Assembly (NCBI RefSeq): GCF_015840335.1 | Contig: NZ_CP060395.1 | Location: forward strand, 2,207,277-2,271,276 | Reading direction: 5' to 3' | Length of the DNA stretch: 64,000 bases | From: Synechococcus sp. CBW1108 | Lineage (GTDB): Bacteria; Cyanobacteriota; Cyanobacteriia; PCC-6307; Cyanobiaceae | Shown here: positions 9,565-18,336 of the stretch, piece by piece | How positions within the stretch are numbered: the first letter of the stretch is position 1 | Layout of the letters: every line of letters starts with the position of its first letter | Position numbers and translations under genes: made by a program | Notes under the pieces: model-generated | The model's database searches: none | What the model saw: the letters and a program-made list of their open reading frames with translations, nothing else | Told to the model about the DNA's origin: nothing

Positions 9565-10963
9565 GTTACAGCCCGACTATTCCGGCTTTTTTAGATATCC
9601 AGAGGCCCGGATCGCAGCCCTGGCGGCGGAGCTGGGCCGGCTGGATCCGTCCATGCCGCTGCTGGGTGCGGAGGCACCGGCCGAATTGGAGCGCCTCTCG
9701 CGCGACTACTCCGACTACTCACCTGTGCTGGTGGAGCGGTTGCGGGGCTGCCGGGCCCAGCTGGTGGCATCGGCCTCCAGCCTTGAGCAGGTGCGGCTGG
9801 TGGCGGGGGCCTGTGCCCGCCACGGCATTGCTCTGACGGTGCGAGGGGCCGGCACCGGCAATTACGGCCAGTGCGTGCCGCTGCAGGGGGGGCTGGTGCT
9901 CGATCTGTGCGGCCTTGACCGGCTGCGCCACGTCGATGCCGCCACGGGGGTGATCGAGGTGGAGGCCGGCAGCTTGATGGGTGGCCTCAACCAGCAGCTC
10001 GAGCCCCTGGGCCGGGCCCTGCGCCTGGTGCCCAGTACCGCCCGCAGCGCCACCATCGGCGGCTTCATCGCCGGCGGCTCCGGGGGTATTGGTTCACTGC
10101 GCTGGGGCTTTCTGCGCGATCCGGGCAACCTGCTGGGCCTGGAGGTGGTGACCGTCGAACCCGAGCCCCGGCTGCTGCGGCTCGATGCGGCTGCCAGCAC
10201 CCCGCTCAACCATGCCTATGGCACCAACGGCATCCTCACCGCCCTGCGCCTGCCCACCACCGAGTTGGTGGCGTGGCAGCAGCTGGTGGTGGGTTTTGAC
10301 AGCTGGGATAGGGCCCTGGCGGCAGCCCAGGCCCTGCTGGGCACCGCCTTCCAGCTCCAGGCCCTGACCCTGCTGGCAGCGCCGATCGCCCAGCAGCTGC
10401 CCTGGCCGGGGGGCTGCCCAGCGCCCCTGGCGGCGGAACAGCGCCTGTTGCTGCTGGCCGCACCGGATGCCCTCGAGGTGCTGCCGGCCTGGCTGGCGGC
10501 CTTGGGCGGCCAGATCCACTGGCAGGCGCCCCAGGGCGGCAGCCGGGGCCTGCCGCTGCGCGAACTCAGCTGGAACCACACCACCCTGCACTGGCGCGCC
10601 CGCAATCCGGATTGGACCTACCTGCAGATGCTGCTGCCCCAGCCGGAGGCCCCCTGCCTGGACCTGCTGAGGGAGCGGTGGGGCGATGACCTGCTCTGGC
10701 ACCTGGAGGCCGTCAGGCAGCAGGGGGGCGCGCGTCTGGCCGCCCTGCCGCTGCTGCGCTGGCGGGGCGAGGAGGCCCTGGAGCGGTTGATGGCTGACTG
10801 CCGCCAAGCGGGCGCCGTGATCTTCAACCCCCACGTGATCAGCGTCGAGGATGGGGGCCTGGGGGTGGTGGATGCCGACCAGGTGGCGGCCAAGGCCGCC
10901 CATGACCCGGCCGGTTTGCTCAACCCCGGCAAGCTGGGCGGCTGGCTCAGCAGCCCAGGCTGA
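9557..10963 (+). CDS. FAD-binding (PCMH-type) oxidoreductase
   Basis: 468 residues from ATG 9557. Residues ~70-240 form the FAD-binding PCMH domain: VRGAGTGNYGQCVPLQGG, VLDLCGLDRLRHVDAATGVIEVEAG and ATIGGFIAGGSGGIGSLRWG match the glycolate-oxidase/MurB-type fold. The C-terminal substrate domain ends FNPHVISVEDGG...LLNPGKLGG, as in FAD-linked 2-hydroxyacid oxidases. I cannot name the substrate. The gene begins 8 bases inside the upstream amidohydrolase, making a three-gene operon. Its 3' end overlaps the convergent pentapeptide gene by 17 bases. Confidence 0.85.
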   Translation: MAELQPDYSGFFRYPEARIAALAAELGRLDPSMPLLGAEAPAELERLSRDYSDYSPVLVERLRGCRAQLVASASSLEQVRLVAGACARHGIALTVRGAGTGNYGQCVPLQGGLVLDLCGLDRLRHVDAATGVIEVEAGSLMGGLNQQLEPLGRALRLVPSTARSATIGGFIAGGSGGIGSLRWGFLRDPGNLLGLEVVTVEPEPRLLRLDAAASTPLNHAYGTNGILTALRLPTTELVAWQQLVVGFDSWDRALAAAQALLGTAFQLQALTLLAAPIAQQLPWPGGCPAPLAAEQRLLLLAAPDALEVLPAWLAALGGQIHWQAPQGGSRGLPLRELSWNHTTLHWRARNPDWTYLQMLLPQPEAPCLDLLRERWGDDLLWHLEAVRQQGGARLAALPLLRWRGEEALERLMADCRQAGAVIFNPHVISVEDGGLGVVDADQVAAKAAHDPAGLLNPGKLGGWLSSPG

Positions 10964-11486
10964 GCCGGGTGTCAACGCCGGTGCCCGGGTGGGTGCCCTC
11001 GGCGTCGCGGCAGAGGGAGCGCTGGTCGAGACGGTCGATCAGGGCGTCACTGAAGTCGGCATTGGTGACGGTGGCGCCATAGAAGCTGCTGCCCGAGGCA
11101 ATCGCCCCAGTCAGATTGGCCCCGGTCAGATCAACGCCGGAGAAGTCCACCTTGTCCATCAGGGTGCCGCTCAGATCGGCGCCGGCAAAATTGGCCTCCG
11201 GGAAGGCCGCCTGGGTGAGGATCGCGCCGTGCAGGTCGGCGCCGCTGAAATTGGCCTGCCGTCCGGTGGCGCCGGCGAAGGAGGTGTTGGCCAGGTTCTG
11301 GCCGCTGAAATCCTGGCCGTTCTGGTTTGTCAGGGTGTAGTCAACCCCGCTGAACTCGGCGGCCGCCGGCATCGCTGGCACCAGGGCCAGGGCCATAGCC
11401 AGGACCAGATTCAAAGCCAGAGCCAGATTCAAGGCAAGCACCGGGGCCAGCGCATTGCGCAGGATTTTGCCCAGGGGATGGGCCAT
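10947..11486 (-). CDS. Exported pentapeptide-repeat protein (thylakoid lumen or periplasm)
   Basis: 179 residues from ATG 11486. A long hydrophobic signal segment (residues ~12-40, Ala/Leu-rich, ending PAAAEF) precedes ~16 pentapeptide repeats of A(D/N)LXX type (FSGQNLANTSFAGA, ANFAGADLSGTLMDKVDFSGVDLTGANLTGA), forming a right-handed quadrilateral beta-helix. The C-terminal tail has two Cys (SLCRDAEG, LSLGC). Similar short lumenal pentapeptide proteins are common in cyanobacteria and mostly of unknown role. A larger ORF in the same frame reaching ~11960 runs into folC and is not used as the gene. Confidence 0.87.
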   Translation of the reverse strand: MAHPLGKILRNALAPVLALNLALALNLVLAMALALVPAMPAAAEFSGVDYTLTNQNGQDFSGQNLANTSFAGATGRQANFSGADLHGAILTQAAFPEANFAGADLSGTLMDKVDFSGVDLTGANLTGAIASGSSFYGATVTNADFSDALIDRLDQRSLCRDAEGTHPGTGVDTRLSLGC

Positions 11487-11506
11487 GGCGAGGGGGGTCG
11501 GGCCTT

Positions 11507-12802
11507 TCACTCTGGACCTTTCCTGTCCAGGAGTGGACCATCCAGGAGTGGACCATCCAGGAGTGGGCCATCCAGGAGAGCACCTCTGAGAAGCTCCCCG
11601 ACCAGATAGAGGGAGCCGGCCACGATCAATGGTGCCGTGCTGGCTCCGTGCTGCCCTAGGGCTGTAGCCAGATCTGGGGCGGTATTGAGCTGGGGGGCGA
11701 GCTGGGGGCAGGCGGTCGCCAGGGCTGGCTGGCTCCAGCTGGGGTGGCCCGGCACCGGCACAATCGTGGCCCGATCGCCCGGGGCCAGCAGAGCCGTGAC
11801 GATCTCTGGCCCCTGCTTGTTGGCCAGGATGCCCAGCACCCAGGCGCGGGGACCTGGCTTCAGGCCATGGCGGGCTGGCTCGGTGTCGAGTTCGGCCCGC
11901 AGGGCGATGGCGGCGGGCAGGTTGTGGGCCCCATCGAGCAGCAGGGGGCAACCGCGCCAACGCACCTGCTGCAGCCTGCCGGGCCAGCGGGCGCCGGCGA
12001 AGCCGCGGCGGATACCTGCCGCGTCGATCGGCCAGCCCCGCTCCGCCAGGGCCCTAAGCATCCCCAGGGCTACGGCGCCGTTGCTCGCCTGCACGGCTCC
12101 CGGCAACCCCAGGTGCCAGGCGTTCAGATCCAAGGGCTCCACCCAGTGCAGCTCGGCCCCCACCGCCCCGGCCTGGGCGGTGAGAACCGCCGCCACAGCA
12201 GGGTCCTGGGGGGCGCTGAAGGCGCTGACTCCTGGCTGGAGCACGCCAGCCTTCTCGGCGGCAATCGTGGCTGAATCCGGCCCCAGAATCTCGGTGTGGT
12301 CGAGACCGATCGAGGCAAAGCCGATCACGCTGCGGTCGGGATGGCAGGTGGTGGCATCGAGCCGGCCCCCCAGACCCACCTCCAGCACCACCAGCTCCAG
12401 TTCCGCTGCGGCGAAGGCCAGGAAGGCGGCCGCAGTAACCAGTTCAAACGGCGTCAGCAGGTGGCGGCGGGCGGCCGGCGTGGCCCTCTCCAGCTGGTGG
12501 CGCAGGTTGGCGACGCTGATCGGCCCGGCCCCGATCAGGATCCGCTCGCTCCAGCACACCAGGTGGGGCGAGGTGTAGAGGCCGGCGCGCAGGCCAGAGG
12601 CCAGCAGGGCCCGGTGCACCAGGGTGCAGATCGAACCCTTGCCATTGGTTCCCGCCACCTGCACGGCGGCGAAGCGGCGCTCGGGATGGCCCAGCTCGGC
12701 CAGGGCAGCCCCTAGCCTCCCCAGGCCCAGATCAACGCCGCGGCGGCTGAAGGGTTCGATCAGGTCGGCAAAGGGATCGCCACTGGCGGGCGGTTCAGGC
12801 AA
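11507..12802 (-). CDS. folC: Bifunctional folylpolyglutamate / dihydrofolate synthase
   Basis: 431 residues of the Mur-ligase superfamily. The P-loop VAGTNGKGSICTLVHRAL, the folate-binding region PHLVCWSERI, GLGGRLDATTCHPDRSVIGFASIGLDHTEILG and LLDGAHNLPAA are the FolC hallmarks. It attaches glutamates to dihydropteroate and folates. The last ~25 residues are odd: a tandem GPLLD repeat generated by a 15-bp DNA repeat just before the stop, beyond the usual family end. Its start lies 8 bases inside the argD 3' end, so argD-folC are co-transcribed. Confidence 0.94.
   Translation of the reverse strand: MPEPPASGDPFADLIEPFSRRGVDLGLGRLGAALAELGHPERRFAAVQVAGTNGKGSICTLVHRALLASGLRAGLYTSPHLVCWSERILIGAGPISVANLRHQLERATPAARRHLLTPFELVTAAAFLAFAAAELELVVLEVGLGGRLDATTCHPDRSVIGFASIGLDHTEILGPDSATIAAEKAGVLQPGVSAFSAPQDPAVAAVLTAQAGAVGAELHWVEPLDLNAWHLGLPGAVQASNGAVALGMLRALAERGWPIDAAGIRRGFAGARWPGRLQQVRWRGCPLLLDGAHNLPAAIALRAELDTEPARHGLKPGPRAWVLGILANKQGPEIVTALLAPGDRATIVPVPGHPSWSQPALATACPQLAPQLNTAPDLATALGQHGASTAPLIVAGSLYLVGELLRGALLDGPLLDGPLLDGPLLDRKGPE
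11526..11578. repeat. 15-bp tandem repeat encoding the FolC tail
   Basis: Three and a half copies of TCCAGGAGTGGACCA, with one substitution in the third. Because the unit is 15 bp it adds five residues per copy (GPLLD on the minus strand) to the C terminus of FolC without shifting the frame. Confidence 0.9.
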
Positions 12803-14009
12803 GGCTCACCAGGGCGCGCTCGAGGCGGTCGACGGCCAGGCGCAGGTGGCGGGGCTGGATCACCAGCGGCGGCACGAAGCGCACCACCCGGGGGCCGGCG
12901 GGCACCAGCAACAGGCCCTGCTCGATCGCAGCTGTGACGATCGCGGGGGCGTTGGGGGCCTCCTCGCGCAGCACCAGCCCCTGCAGCAGGCCCCAGCCCC
13001 GGACCCCCTCCAGCAGGGTGGGGTGACGACTGACCAGGGCGGCCAGCAGCTCCTGCAGCAGCGCCCCCATCCGCTGGACGTGGTTGAGCAGGTCGCGGCG
13101 CTCCAGTTCGGCCAACACCGTCAGGCCGGCCCGGCAGGCGAAGGGATTGCCGCCGAAGGTGCTGGCGTGGTCGCCGGGGCAGAAGTGGTCCACCTTGGCC
13201 TTGACCGCCAGGGCCCCGATCGGGATGCCGCCGCCCAGCCCCTTGGCCAGGGTGATCGCATCGGGCTCCACCCCCAGCTGCTGGTAGCCCCAGAGCTGGC
13301 CGCTGCGGCCGATGCCGATCTGCACCTCGTCGAAGATCAGCAGGATCTTGTGGGCGTCGCAGAGTTCGCGCACCCGCTGGAAAAAGCTGCGGTTGCCGGG
13401 ATGGACCCCGCCCTCGCCCTGGATCGGCTCCAGCAGCACTGCCGCCACCCGCGGCCTCCCGGCCTGGCAGCTGGCCAGAAGGGCTTCGAAGGCGGCGGTG
13501 TCGTTGTAGGGGAAGTAGCGGAAACCCTGCACCATCGGCTCAAAGCCCTGGTGGTATTTCGGCTGGCCCGTGGCGGTGACGGCGGCCAGGGTGCGGCCGT
13601 GGAAGCTGGCCTGGGCGGTGAGGATCAGGGGGCCTTGGTCATCGCCGCGGCCGCCGCTGGTCCCCCGCAGGTTGGCGTGCTTGCGGGCCAGCTTGATGGC
13701 TGCCTCATTGGCCTCGGCGCCGGAGTTGCAGAAAAAGACCCTATCCAGGCAGCTGCGGGCCCGGATTAGCTCGGCCAGCTCTTCCTGCTCCGGAATCCGA
13801 TAGAGGTTTGAAACGTGCTGAAGCTTGCCCAGTTGCCGGCCGAGGGCCCGTTTCATCCGCCCGTCGCTGTGGCCCAGGGTGCACACGGCGATGCCAGCTA
13901 CGCAGTCGAGGTAGCGCTTTCCCTTGCTGTCCCAGACCCACACCCCCCGCCCCCGGGTGAGGCTGATCGGGAAGCGGGCATAGGTTCCCATCACTGCTGA
14001 TGTGGACAC
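12795..14009 (-). CDS. argD: Acetylornithine / N-acetyl-LL-diaminopimelate class III aminotransferase
   Basis: 404 residues from GTG 14009. The class III PLP fold is clear: PHE-type substrate block in TYARFPISLTRG, FFCNSGAEANEAAIKLARK, FHGRTLAAVTATGQPKYHQGF, DEVQIGIGRSGQLWGYQ, and the Schiff-base lysine in ITLAKGLGGGIPIGA. It performs a step of arginine biosynthesis (N-acetylornithine to glutamate semialdehyde). The open frame continues upstream through the tRNA-Leu gene, but this cannot be real; GTG 14009 or ATG 13991 (MGTYARFP) are the sensible starts. It shares an operon with folC. Confidence 0.93.
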   Translation of the reverse strand: MSTSAVMGTYARFPISLTRGRGVWVWDSKGKRYLDCVAGIAVCTLGHSDGRMKRALGRQLGKLQHVSNLYRIPEQEELAELIRARSCLDRVFFCNSGAEANEAAIKLARKHANLRGTSGGRGDDQGPLILTAQASFHGRTLAAVTATGQPKYHQGFEPMVQGFRYFPYNDTAAFEALLASCQAGRPRVAAVLLEPIQGEGGVHPGNRSFFQRVRELCDAHKILLIFDEVQIGIGRSGQLWGYQQLGVEPDAITLAKGLGGGIPIGALAVKAKVDHFCPGDHASTFGGNPFACRAGLTVLAELERRDLLNHVQRMGALLQELLAALVSRHPTLLEGVRGWGLLQGLVLREEAPNAPAIVTAAIEQGLLLVPAGPRVVRFVPPLVIQPRHLRLAVDRLERALVSLA

Positions 14010-14017
14010 CGGCGAGA

Positions 14018-14099
14018 TGGGAGCGGTGGGACTCGAACCCACAAACCCGAAGGCGCTCGATTTTGAGTCGAGTCCGTCTACCAATTCCGGCACGCTCCC
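14018..14099 (-). tRNA. tRNA-Leu (CAA)
   Basis: 82-nt class II tRNA on the minus strand: acceptor GGGAGCG with CGCTCCC, discriminator A, anticodon stem CTCGA/TCGAG around loop CTCAAAA (anticodon CAA), short variable arm CGCCTTCGGG, T-loop GGTTCGAGTCC. CCA is not encoded. It lies ~9 bases upstream of the argD start codon and may be on the same transcript. Confidence 0.96.
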
Positions 14100-14111
14100 G
14101 CGATACAGAGC

Positions 14112-15449
14112 TTAGGCGGCGATGCCCGCGCCGCTGCCATGGCCACTGACCCGCTGGATGCGGGCGCCGGCGGCGTTGAGCTTGCCCTCCAGGTTGGCGT
14201 AGCCGCGATCGAGGAATTCCAGCCCCCGCACGGTGGTGATGCCCTCGGCGCCGAGACCGGCCAGCACCATGGCGGCCGAGGCCCGCAGATCGGTGCCCCG
14301 CACCGGCGCGCCGCTGAGGCGGGCAACCCCCTCGACGAAGGCGGTGTTGCCCTGCATGCGGATATCGGCTCCCATGCGCTGCAGTTCTGCGACGTGTTGC
14401 AGCCGGTTTTCAAAGATATTTTCCGTGATCACGCTGGTGCCCCTAGCCGTGGCCAGCAGGCTCATGAAAGGGGCCTGCAGATCGGTGGGGAAGCCGGGGA
14501 ACGGCTGGGTGCGCAGGTCAACGGCATTGATCTGGTCGGCCTTGATCGTGAGGCCGATGCCGTCGTGCTCGATGCTGCAGCCGGCCTCCTCGAGTTTGGT
14601 GATCACGGCACCGAGATGTTCGGGAATCACCGGCGACACCCGCAGCTGGGAGCGGGTGATGGCCGCAGCCAGCAGAAAGGTGCCGGCTTCAATGCGGTCG
14701 GGGATGACCGCGTAGTCGGCGCCGTGGAGACGCTCCACGCCGACGATCGTGATCGTGGGGGTGCCCGCGCCGCGGATCCTGGCGCCCATGGCGATCAGCA
14801 GGCCGGCCAGATCCAGTACCTCGGGCTCGAGGGCAGCGTTGTCGATCACAGTCTCGCCATCGGCGAGGGCGGCAGCCATCATCAGGGTCTCGGTTGCCCC
14901 CACGCTGGGGCAGTCCATGTGGATGCGGCCGCCGGTGAGCCGATGGCCCCGGCCGGGGACGACTGCTGTGACGATCCCATGCTCAATGGTCACCTGGGCT
15001 CCCAGGGCCTTTAGCCCCTTGACGTGTTCCACCACGGGCCGGGTGCCGATCTGGCAGCCGCCCGGCAGGGGCACCTTGGCCATGCCCATCCGGGCGAGCA
15101 GCGGACCGATGCAGAAGAAGCTGGCCCGCAGGCTGTTCACCAGCTCGTAGGGGGCCGTGGAATTATTGACCGTTTCGCCGCTGAGTTCCAGGCAGTCACC
15201 CTGGCGCCGCACCCGGCCACCGAGGCTGGTAAGCATCTCGGCCATGGCCGAGATGTCGGTGAGGGGCGGCACGTTGCGCAGTCGAACCGGATCGCGGGTG
15301 AGCAGGCAGGTGGCCATCAGGACCAACGCCGAATTCTTGGCCCCGCTCACGTGGAGCTCGCCGCTGAGGCTGCGGCCACCACTGATCTCCAGCTGGGGGT
15401 TAAGAATGATTTGGGGAATCGAGCGGGGCTGAACAGCGTTCAAGCTCAT
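14112..15449 (-). CDS. murA: UDP-N-acetylglucosamine 1-carboxyvinyltransferase
   Basis: 445 residues from ATG 15449 (MSLNAVQ); a GTG five codons upstream at 15464 is possible. The two inverse alpha/beta barrels of the EPSP-synthase family are recognisable: [16 protein letters not shown] near the N terminus, the active-site Cys in [13 protein letters not shown], and [15 protein letters not shown] in the second half. It catalyses the first committed step of peptidoglycan synthesis, transferring enolpyruvate from PEP to UDP-GlcNAc, and is fosfomycin-sensitive when this Cys is present. The ~150-bp region upstream holds repeated palindromic motifs that may be regulatory. Confidence 0.95.
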   Translation of the reverse strand: MSLNAVQPRSIPQIILNPQLEISGGRSLSGELHVSGAKNSALVLMATCLLTRDPVRLRNVPPLTDISAMAEMLTSLGGRVRRQGDCLELSGETVNNSTAPYELVNSLRASFFCIGPLLARMGMAKVPLPGGCQIGTRPVVEHVKGLKALGAQVTIEHGIVTAVVPGRGHRLTGGRIHMDCPSVGATETLMMAAALADGETVIDNAALEPEVLDLAGLLIAMGARIRGAGTPTITIVGVERLHGADYAVIPDRIEAGTFLLAAAITRSQLRVSPVIPEHLGAVITKLEEAGCSIEHDGIGLTIKADQINAVDLRTQPFPGFPTDLQAPFMSLLATARGTSVITENIFENRLQHVAELQRMGADIRMQGNTAFVEGVARLSGAPVRGTDLRASAAMVLAGLGAEGITTVRGLEFLDRGYANLEGKLNAAGARIQRVSGHGSGAGIAA

Positions 15450-15527
15450 GGAAGGGCTGTCCACCTACTGCTGGGGCATATTGACAACAAAAGTTGGGTC
15501 CGTCTAGGCGGACGCTGGCGGAACTGG

Positions 15528-15559
15528 CTTGATCTCAAGGCATTGGGCTTGATCTCAAG
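15528..15559. promoter_or_regulatory. Pair of 12-bp inverted repeats upstream of murA
   Basis: CTTGATCTCAAG occurs twice, at 15528-15539 and 15548-15559. Each is CTTGA and its reverse complement around a 2-base spacer, and the two are exactly 20 bp apart, about two helical turns. A degenerate half-site (TTGATCTTGAG) lies ~15 bp further. The block sits between divergent murA and tRNA-Leu(CAG). It resembles a repressor operator array, but no known cyanobacterial site is matched. Confidence 0.4.
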
Positions 15560-15650
15560 AGCCCCCCTGGCCATTGATCTTGAGCTGACCTTGTGCTGAC
15601 GGGTCTCCCCTGATGTCCTATCTTTTCTGAGTCGTTCCGGCGACGGCCAC

Positions 15651-15734
15651 GCGGATGTGGCGGAATTGGTAGACGCGCTAGTTTCAGGTACTAGTGGCAG
15701 CAATGTCGTGGGAGTTCAAGTCTCCCCATCCGCA
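15651..15734 (+). tRNA. tRNA-Leu (CAG)
   Basis: 84-nt class II tRNA: acceptor GCGGATG with CATCCGC, discriminator A, D-arm GGCGGAATTGGTAGACGC, anticodon stem CTAGT/ACTAG around loop TTCAGGT (anticodon CAG), variable arm, T-loop GAGTTCAAGTCTC. Seven T follow directly (15735-15741). The next ORF begins 8 bases beyond the 3' end. Confidence 0.96.
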
Positions 15735-15741
15735 TTTTTTT

Positions 15742-15990
15742 ATGATCGTCCTCAAGATTTCGAATGCCTCCGAGTTGATGGCCTCGAAGGTGGGCAAGTT
15801 TCTGGAGAGCCTCACCCCCGAAAGCCTCGACCAGACAACCATCGAGGACGTGGTTCTTAAAAAGCTCGTCCAGAACCTTCAGGCCGAGGGTCTCAAGGGC
15901 GAAGTGGCCGCGGTGCGGGGCCTCGACCTGGCAGGCAAGGAGCTGGTGCTCCAGAACCAGATGCACGTGCGCAGGCACCAGACCTTCTGA
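15742..15990 (+). CDS. Small conserved hypothetical protein upstream of rRNA methylase
   Basis: 82 residues from ATG 15742: MIVLKISNASELMASKVGKFLESLTPESLDQTTIEDVVLKKL and on to a C-terminal VQNLQAEG...MHVRRHQTF. It is soluble, mostly helical by composition, and I recognise no domain. It lies in the same direction and only four bases upstream of the SpoU-type methyltransferase, so an operon is likely. Coding is supported by open frame, plausible composition and tight packing; function is unknown. Confidence 0.65.
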   Translation: MIVLKISNASELMASKVGKFLESLTPESLDQTTIEDVVLKKLVQNLQAEGLKGEVAAVRGLDLAGKELVLQNQMHVRRHQTF

Positions 15991-15994
15991 GCTG

Positions 15995-16822
15995 GTGACC
16001 AGCGCCAGGCTGAACAGCGCAGAACCGATCACCAGCCGGCGCAATCCTTTGGTAAAGAGGCTGCGGCTGCTCCACCACGCCAGGGGTCGGATCCAGGAGG
16101 GTCTGCTGCTTTTGGAGGGAACCCACCTGCTCGAGGAGGTGCTTCGGCTGGGGCTGCAGCCGCTCGAGTTGCTGGCAACGCCGCCCTGGTGGGCCCGCCA
16201 GAGCAGGTTGGCTGCCGCCCTGCCGGAGGCCTGCATTTGCCACTTGGTCAGTGAAGAGGTGTTGGCGGCCATTGCCACAACCCGCCATCCCGATGGGGTG
16301 GTGCTGACCCTTCCGCCCCCGCCGGAGGCCAGCTCCGGCCCCTGGCCGTCTCTGGTTCTGGCCCTAGATGGCCTGCAGGATCCCGGCAATCTCGGCACCT
16401 TGATGCGCACCGCCCTGGCCAGCGGCGTTGAGGCCCTGTGGCTGGCTGATGGGGCCGATCCCCTCCAACCCAAGGTGTTGCGCGCTTCGGCGGGGGCGGC
16501 CCTGGCCCTGCCGCTGCGGCGCGAGCCCCGGGCAGCCCTGGGGGAGCGGCTGGCGGCGGCGCGGGCCGCGGGGCTGCAGCTGGTGGTGGCGGTTCGCCCC
16601 GGGGCTGGACCGCCCGAGCCGCTGCCCTACTGGCAGCTCGACTGGCGGCTGCCCACCATGCTGCTGCTCGGCAATGAGGGGGCCGGCGTGTCCGCGGACC
16701 TGGAGGCCCTGGCCAGTCAGCGGGTCACCATTCCCCACAGCGGGGCGGTGGAATCCCTGAATGTGGCGGTGGCGGCGGCCCCCCTGCTGCTCGAACGTCT
16801 GCGGCAGCAGGCCGGAGCCTGA
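15995..16822 (+). CDS. TrmH/SpoU-family RNA 2'-O-ribose methyltransferase
   Basis: 275 residues from GTG 15995. An N-terminal substrate-binding domain (SRRNPLVKRLRLLHHARGR..LLLEGTHLLEE) precedes the SPOUT domain with all three motifs: LDGLQDPGNLGTLMRTA (motif 1, Asn and Arg), LLLGNEGAGVS (motif 2) and IPHSGAVESLNVAVAAA (motif 3, forming the trefoil knot that holds SAM). The target nucleotide (23S rRNA or tRNA) cannot be told from sequence. A short spacer leads to lpdA. Confidence 0.92.
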   Translation: MTSARLNSAEPITSRRNPLVKRLRLLHHARGRIQEGLLLLEGTHLLEEVLRLGLQPLELLATPPWWARQSRLAAALPEACICHLVSEEVLAAIATTRHPDGVVLTLPPPPEASSGPWPSLVLALDGLQDPGNLGTLMRTALASGVEALWLADGADPLQPKVLRASAGAALALPLRREPRAALGERLAAARAAGLQLVVAVRPGAGPPEPLPYWQLDWRLPTMLLLGNEGAGVSADLEALASQRVTIPHSGAVESLNVAVAAAPLLLERLRQQAGA

Positions 16823-16859
16823 AGGGGGAGAATGCCCCCTACAACCGCAGTGCTGCCCG

Positions 16860-18335
16860 GTGAGCAACGCCCCCTCCCCCGGATCAGGTTTCGATTACGA
16901 CGTGATCGTGATCGGGGCCGGTTACGGCGGCTTCGATGCGGCCAAGCACGCCGCTGACCATGGTCTACGGGTCGCCATCGTCGAATCCCGTGACCTTGGC
17001 GGCACCTGCGTTAACCGGGGCTGTGTGCCCTCCAAGGCCCTGCTGGCTGCCAGCGGCCGGGTGCGGGAGCTGGCCGATGCCAAGCACCTGGCCGGCTTCG
17101 GCATCTATGCCGCACCGGTGCGCTTCGAGCGCCAGAAGATCGCCGACCACGCCAACCAGCTGGTGGCGACGATCCGCACCAACCTCACCAAGACCCTCGA
17201 GCGGGCCGGAGTGTCAATTCTGTTGGGCAAGGGGCGCCTGGCCGCTCACCAGCGGGTGACGGTGCGGGAGAGCGGCAGCGGCGTGGAGCGCACCTATGCC
17301 GCCCGAGACGTGATCATCGCCACCGGCTCCGAGCCTTTTGTGCCCCGTGGCATCGAGACCGACGGCCGCACCGTCTTTACCAGCGACGAGGCGGTGAGCC
17401 TGGAGTGGCTGCCCCGCTGGCTGGCGATCATCGGCAGCGGCTACATCGGCCTGGAATTTGCCGATGTGTACACGGCCCTGGGCTGCGAGGTCACGATGGT
17501 CGAGGCCCTGGATCGGGTGATGCCCACCTTCGATCCCGACATCGCCAAGCTGGCCGCCCGCAAGTTGATCGACGGCCGCGACATCGACGCCCGCGCCGGC
17601 CTGCTGGCCCGCAAGGTGACGCCCGGCTGCCCGGTGACGATCGAGCTGGCCGACATGGGCAGCAAGGAGCTGGTGGAGACCCTGGAGGTGGATGCGGTGC
17701 TGGTGGCCACCGGCCGGGTGCCGACCAGCGCTGAGCTGAACCTGGCGGCGCTGGGGGTCGAGACCGAGCGCGGCTTCATCCCGGTTGACGACCACATGCG
17801 GGTGCTGGTGGGCGGCGAACCCTTGCCCCACCTCTGGGCCGTGGGCGATGTGACCGGCAAGATGATGCTGGCCCACACCGCAGCCGCCCAGGGCACCGTG
17901 GCGATCGACAACATCCTCGGCCACGCCCGAGCGATCGATTACCGCTCAATTCCGGCGGCCACCTTCACCCACCCGGAGATCAGCTCGGTGGGCCTGAGCG
18001 AGGTCGATGCCAAGGCCCTGGCGGCCAAGGAGGGTTTTGAGCTGGGAACTGTGCGCAGCTATTTCAAGGCCAATTCCAAGGCCCTGGCCGAGCTGGAGAG
18101 CGACGGCCTGATGAAGCTGCTGTTCAGCAAGAGCAGCGGCGAGGTGCTCGGTGCCCACATCTACGGCCTACATGCGGCCGACCTGATCCAGGAGATTGCC
18201 AACGCCGTGGCCCGCCGCCAGAGCGTGGTGCAACTGGCCACTGAGGTGCACACCCATCCCACCCTCAGCGAGGTGGTGGAGGCGGGCTACAAGCAGGCGG
18301 CGGCCACCATTGCCCCTGCCCTGGTGGGGGTCTGA
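16860..18335 (+). CDS. lpdA: Dihydrolipoyl dehydrogenase (E3)
   Basis: 491 residues from GTG 16860. FAD-binding [18 protein letters not shown], the redox disulfide in [19 protein letters not shown]-binding [38 protein letters not shown], and the C-terminal dimer-interface His-Glu ([14 protein letters not shown]) are all present. It re-oxidises dihydrolipoyl groups of pyruvate dehydrogenase and the glycine cleavage system. The first Gly box has the GAGYGG form seen in cyanobacterial E3. trpC follows after one base. Confidence 0.95.
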   Translation: MSNAPSPGSGFDYDVIVIGAGYGGFDAAKHAADHGLRVAIVESRDLGGTCVNRGCVPSKALLAASGRVRELADAKHLAGFGIYAAPVRFERQKIADHANQLVATIRTNLTKTLERAGVSILLGKGRLAAHQRVTVRESGSGVERTYAARDVIIATGSEPFVPRGIETDGRTVFTSDEAVSLEWLPRWLAIIGSGYIGLEFADVYTALGCEVTMVEALDRVMPTFDPDIAKLAARKLIDGRDIDARAGLLARKVTPGCPVTIELADMGSKELVETLEVDAVLVATGRVPTSAELNLAALGVETERGFIPVDDHMRVLVGGEPLPHLWAVGDVTGKMMLAHTAAAQGTVAIDNILGHARAIDYRSIPAATFTHPEISSVGLSEVDAKALAAKEGFELGTVRSYFKANSKALAELESDGLMKLLFSKSSGEVLGAHIYGLHAADLIQEIANAVARRQSVVQLATEVHTHPTLSEVVEAGYKQAAATIAPALVGV

Positions 18336-18336
18336 G

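Noticed and set aside
10947-11960. 337-codon ORF joining the pentapeptide protein to part of folC
   Set aside because: The upstream half is an antisense-free shadow of folC in another frame; the signal peptide at ATG 11486 marks the real start.
14010-14093. Extension of ArgD through the tRNA-Leu gene
   Set aside because: The DNA is a complete tRNA cloverleaf and the extra residues do not match ArgD.
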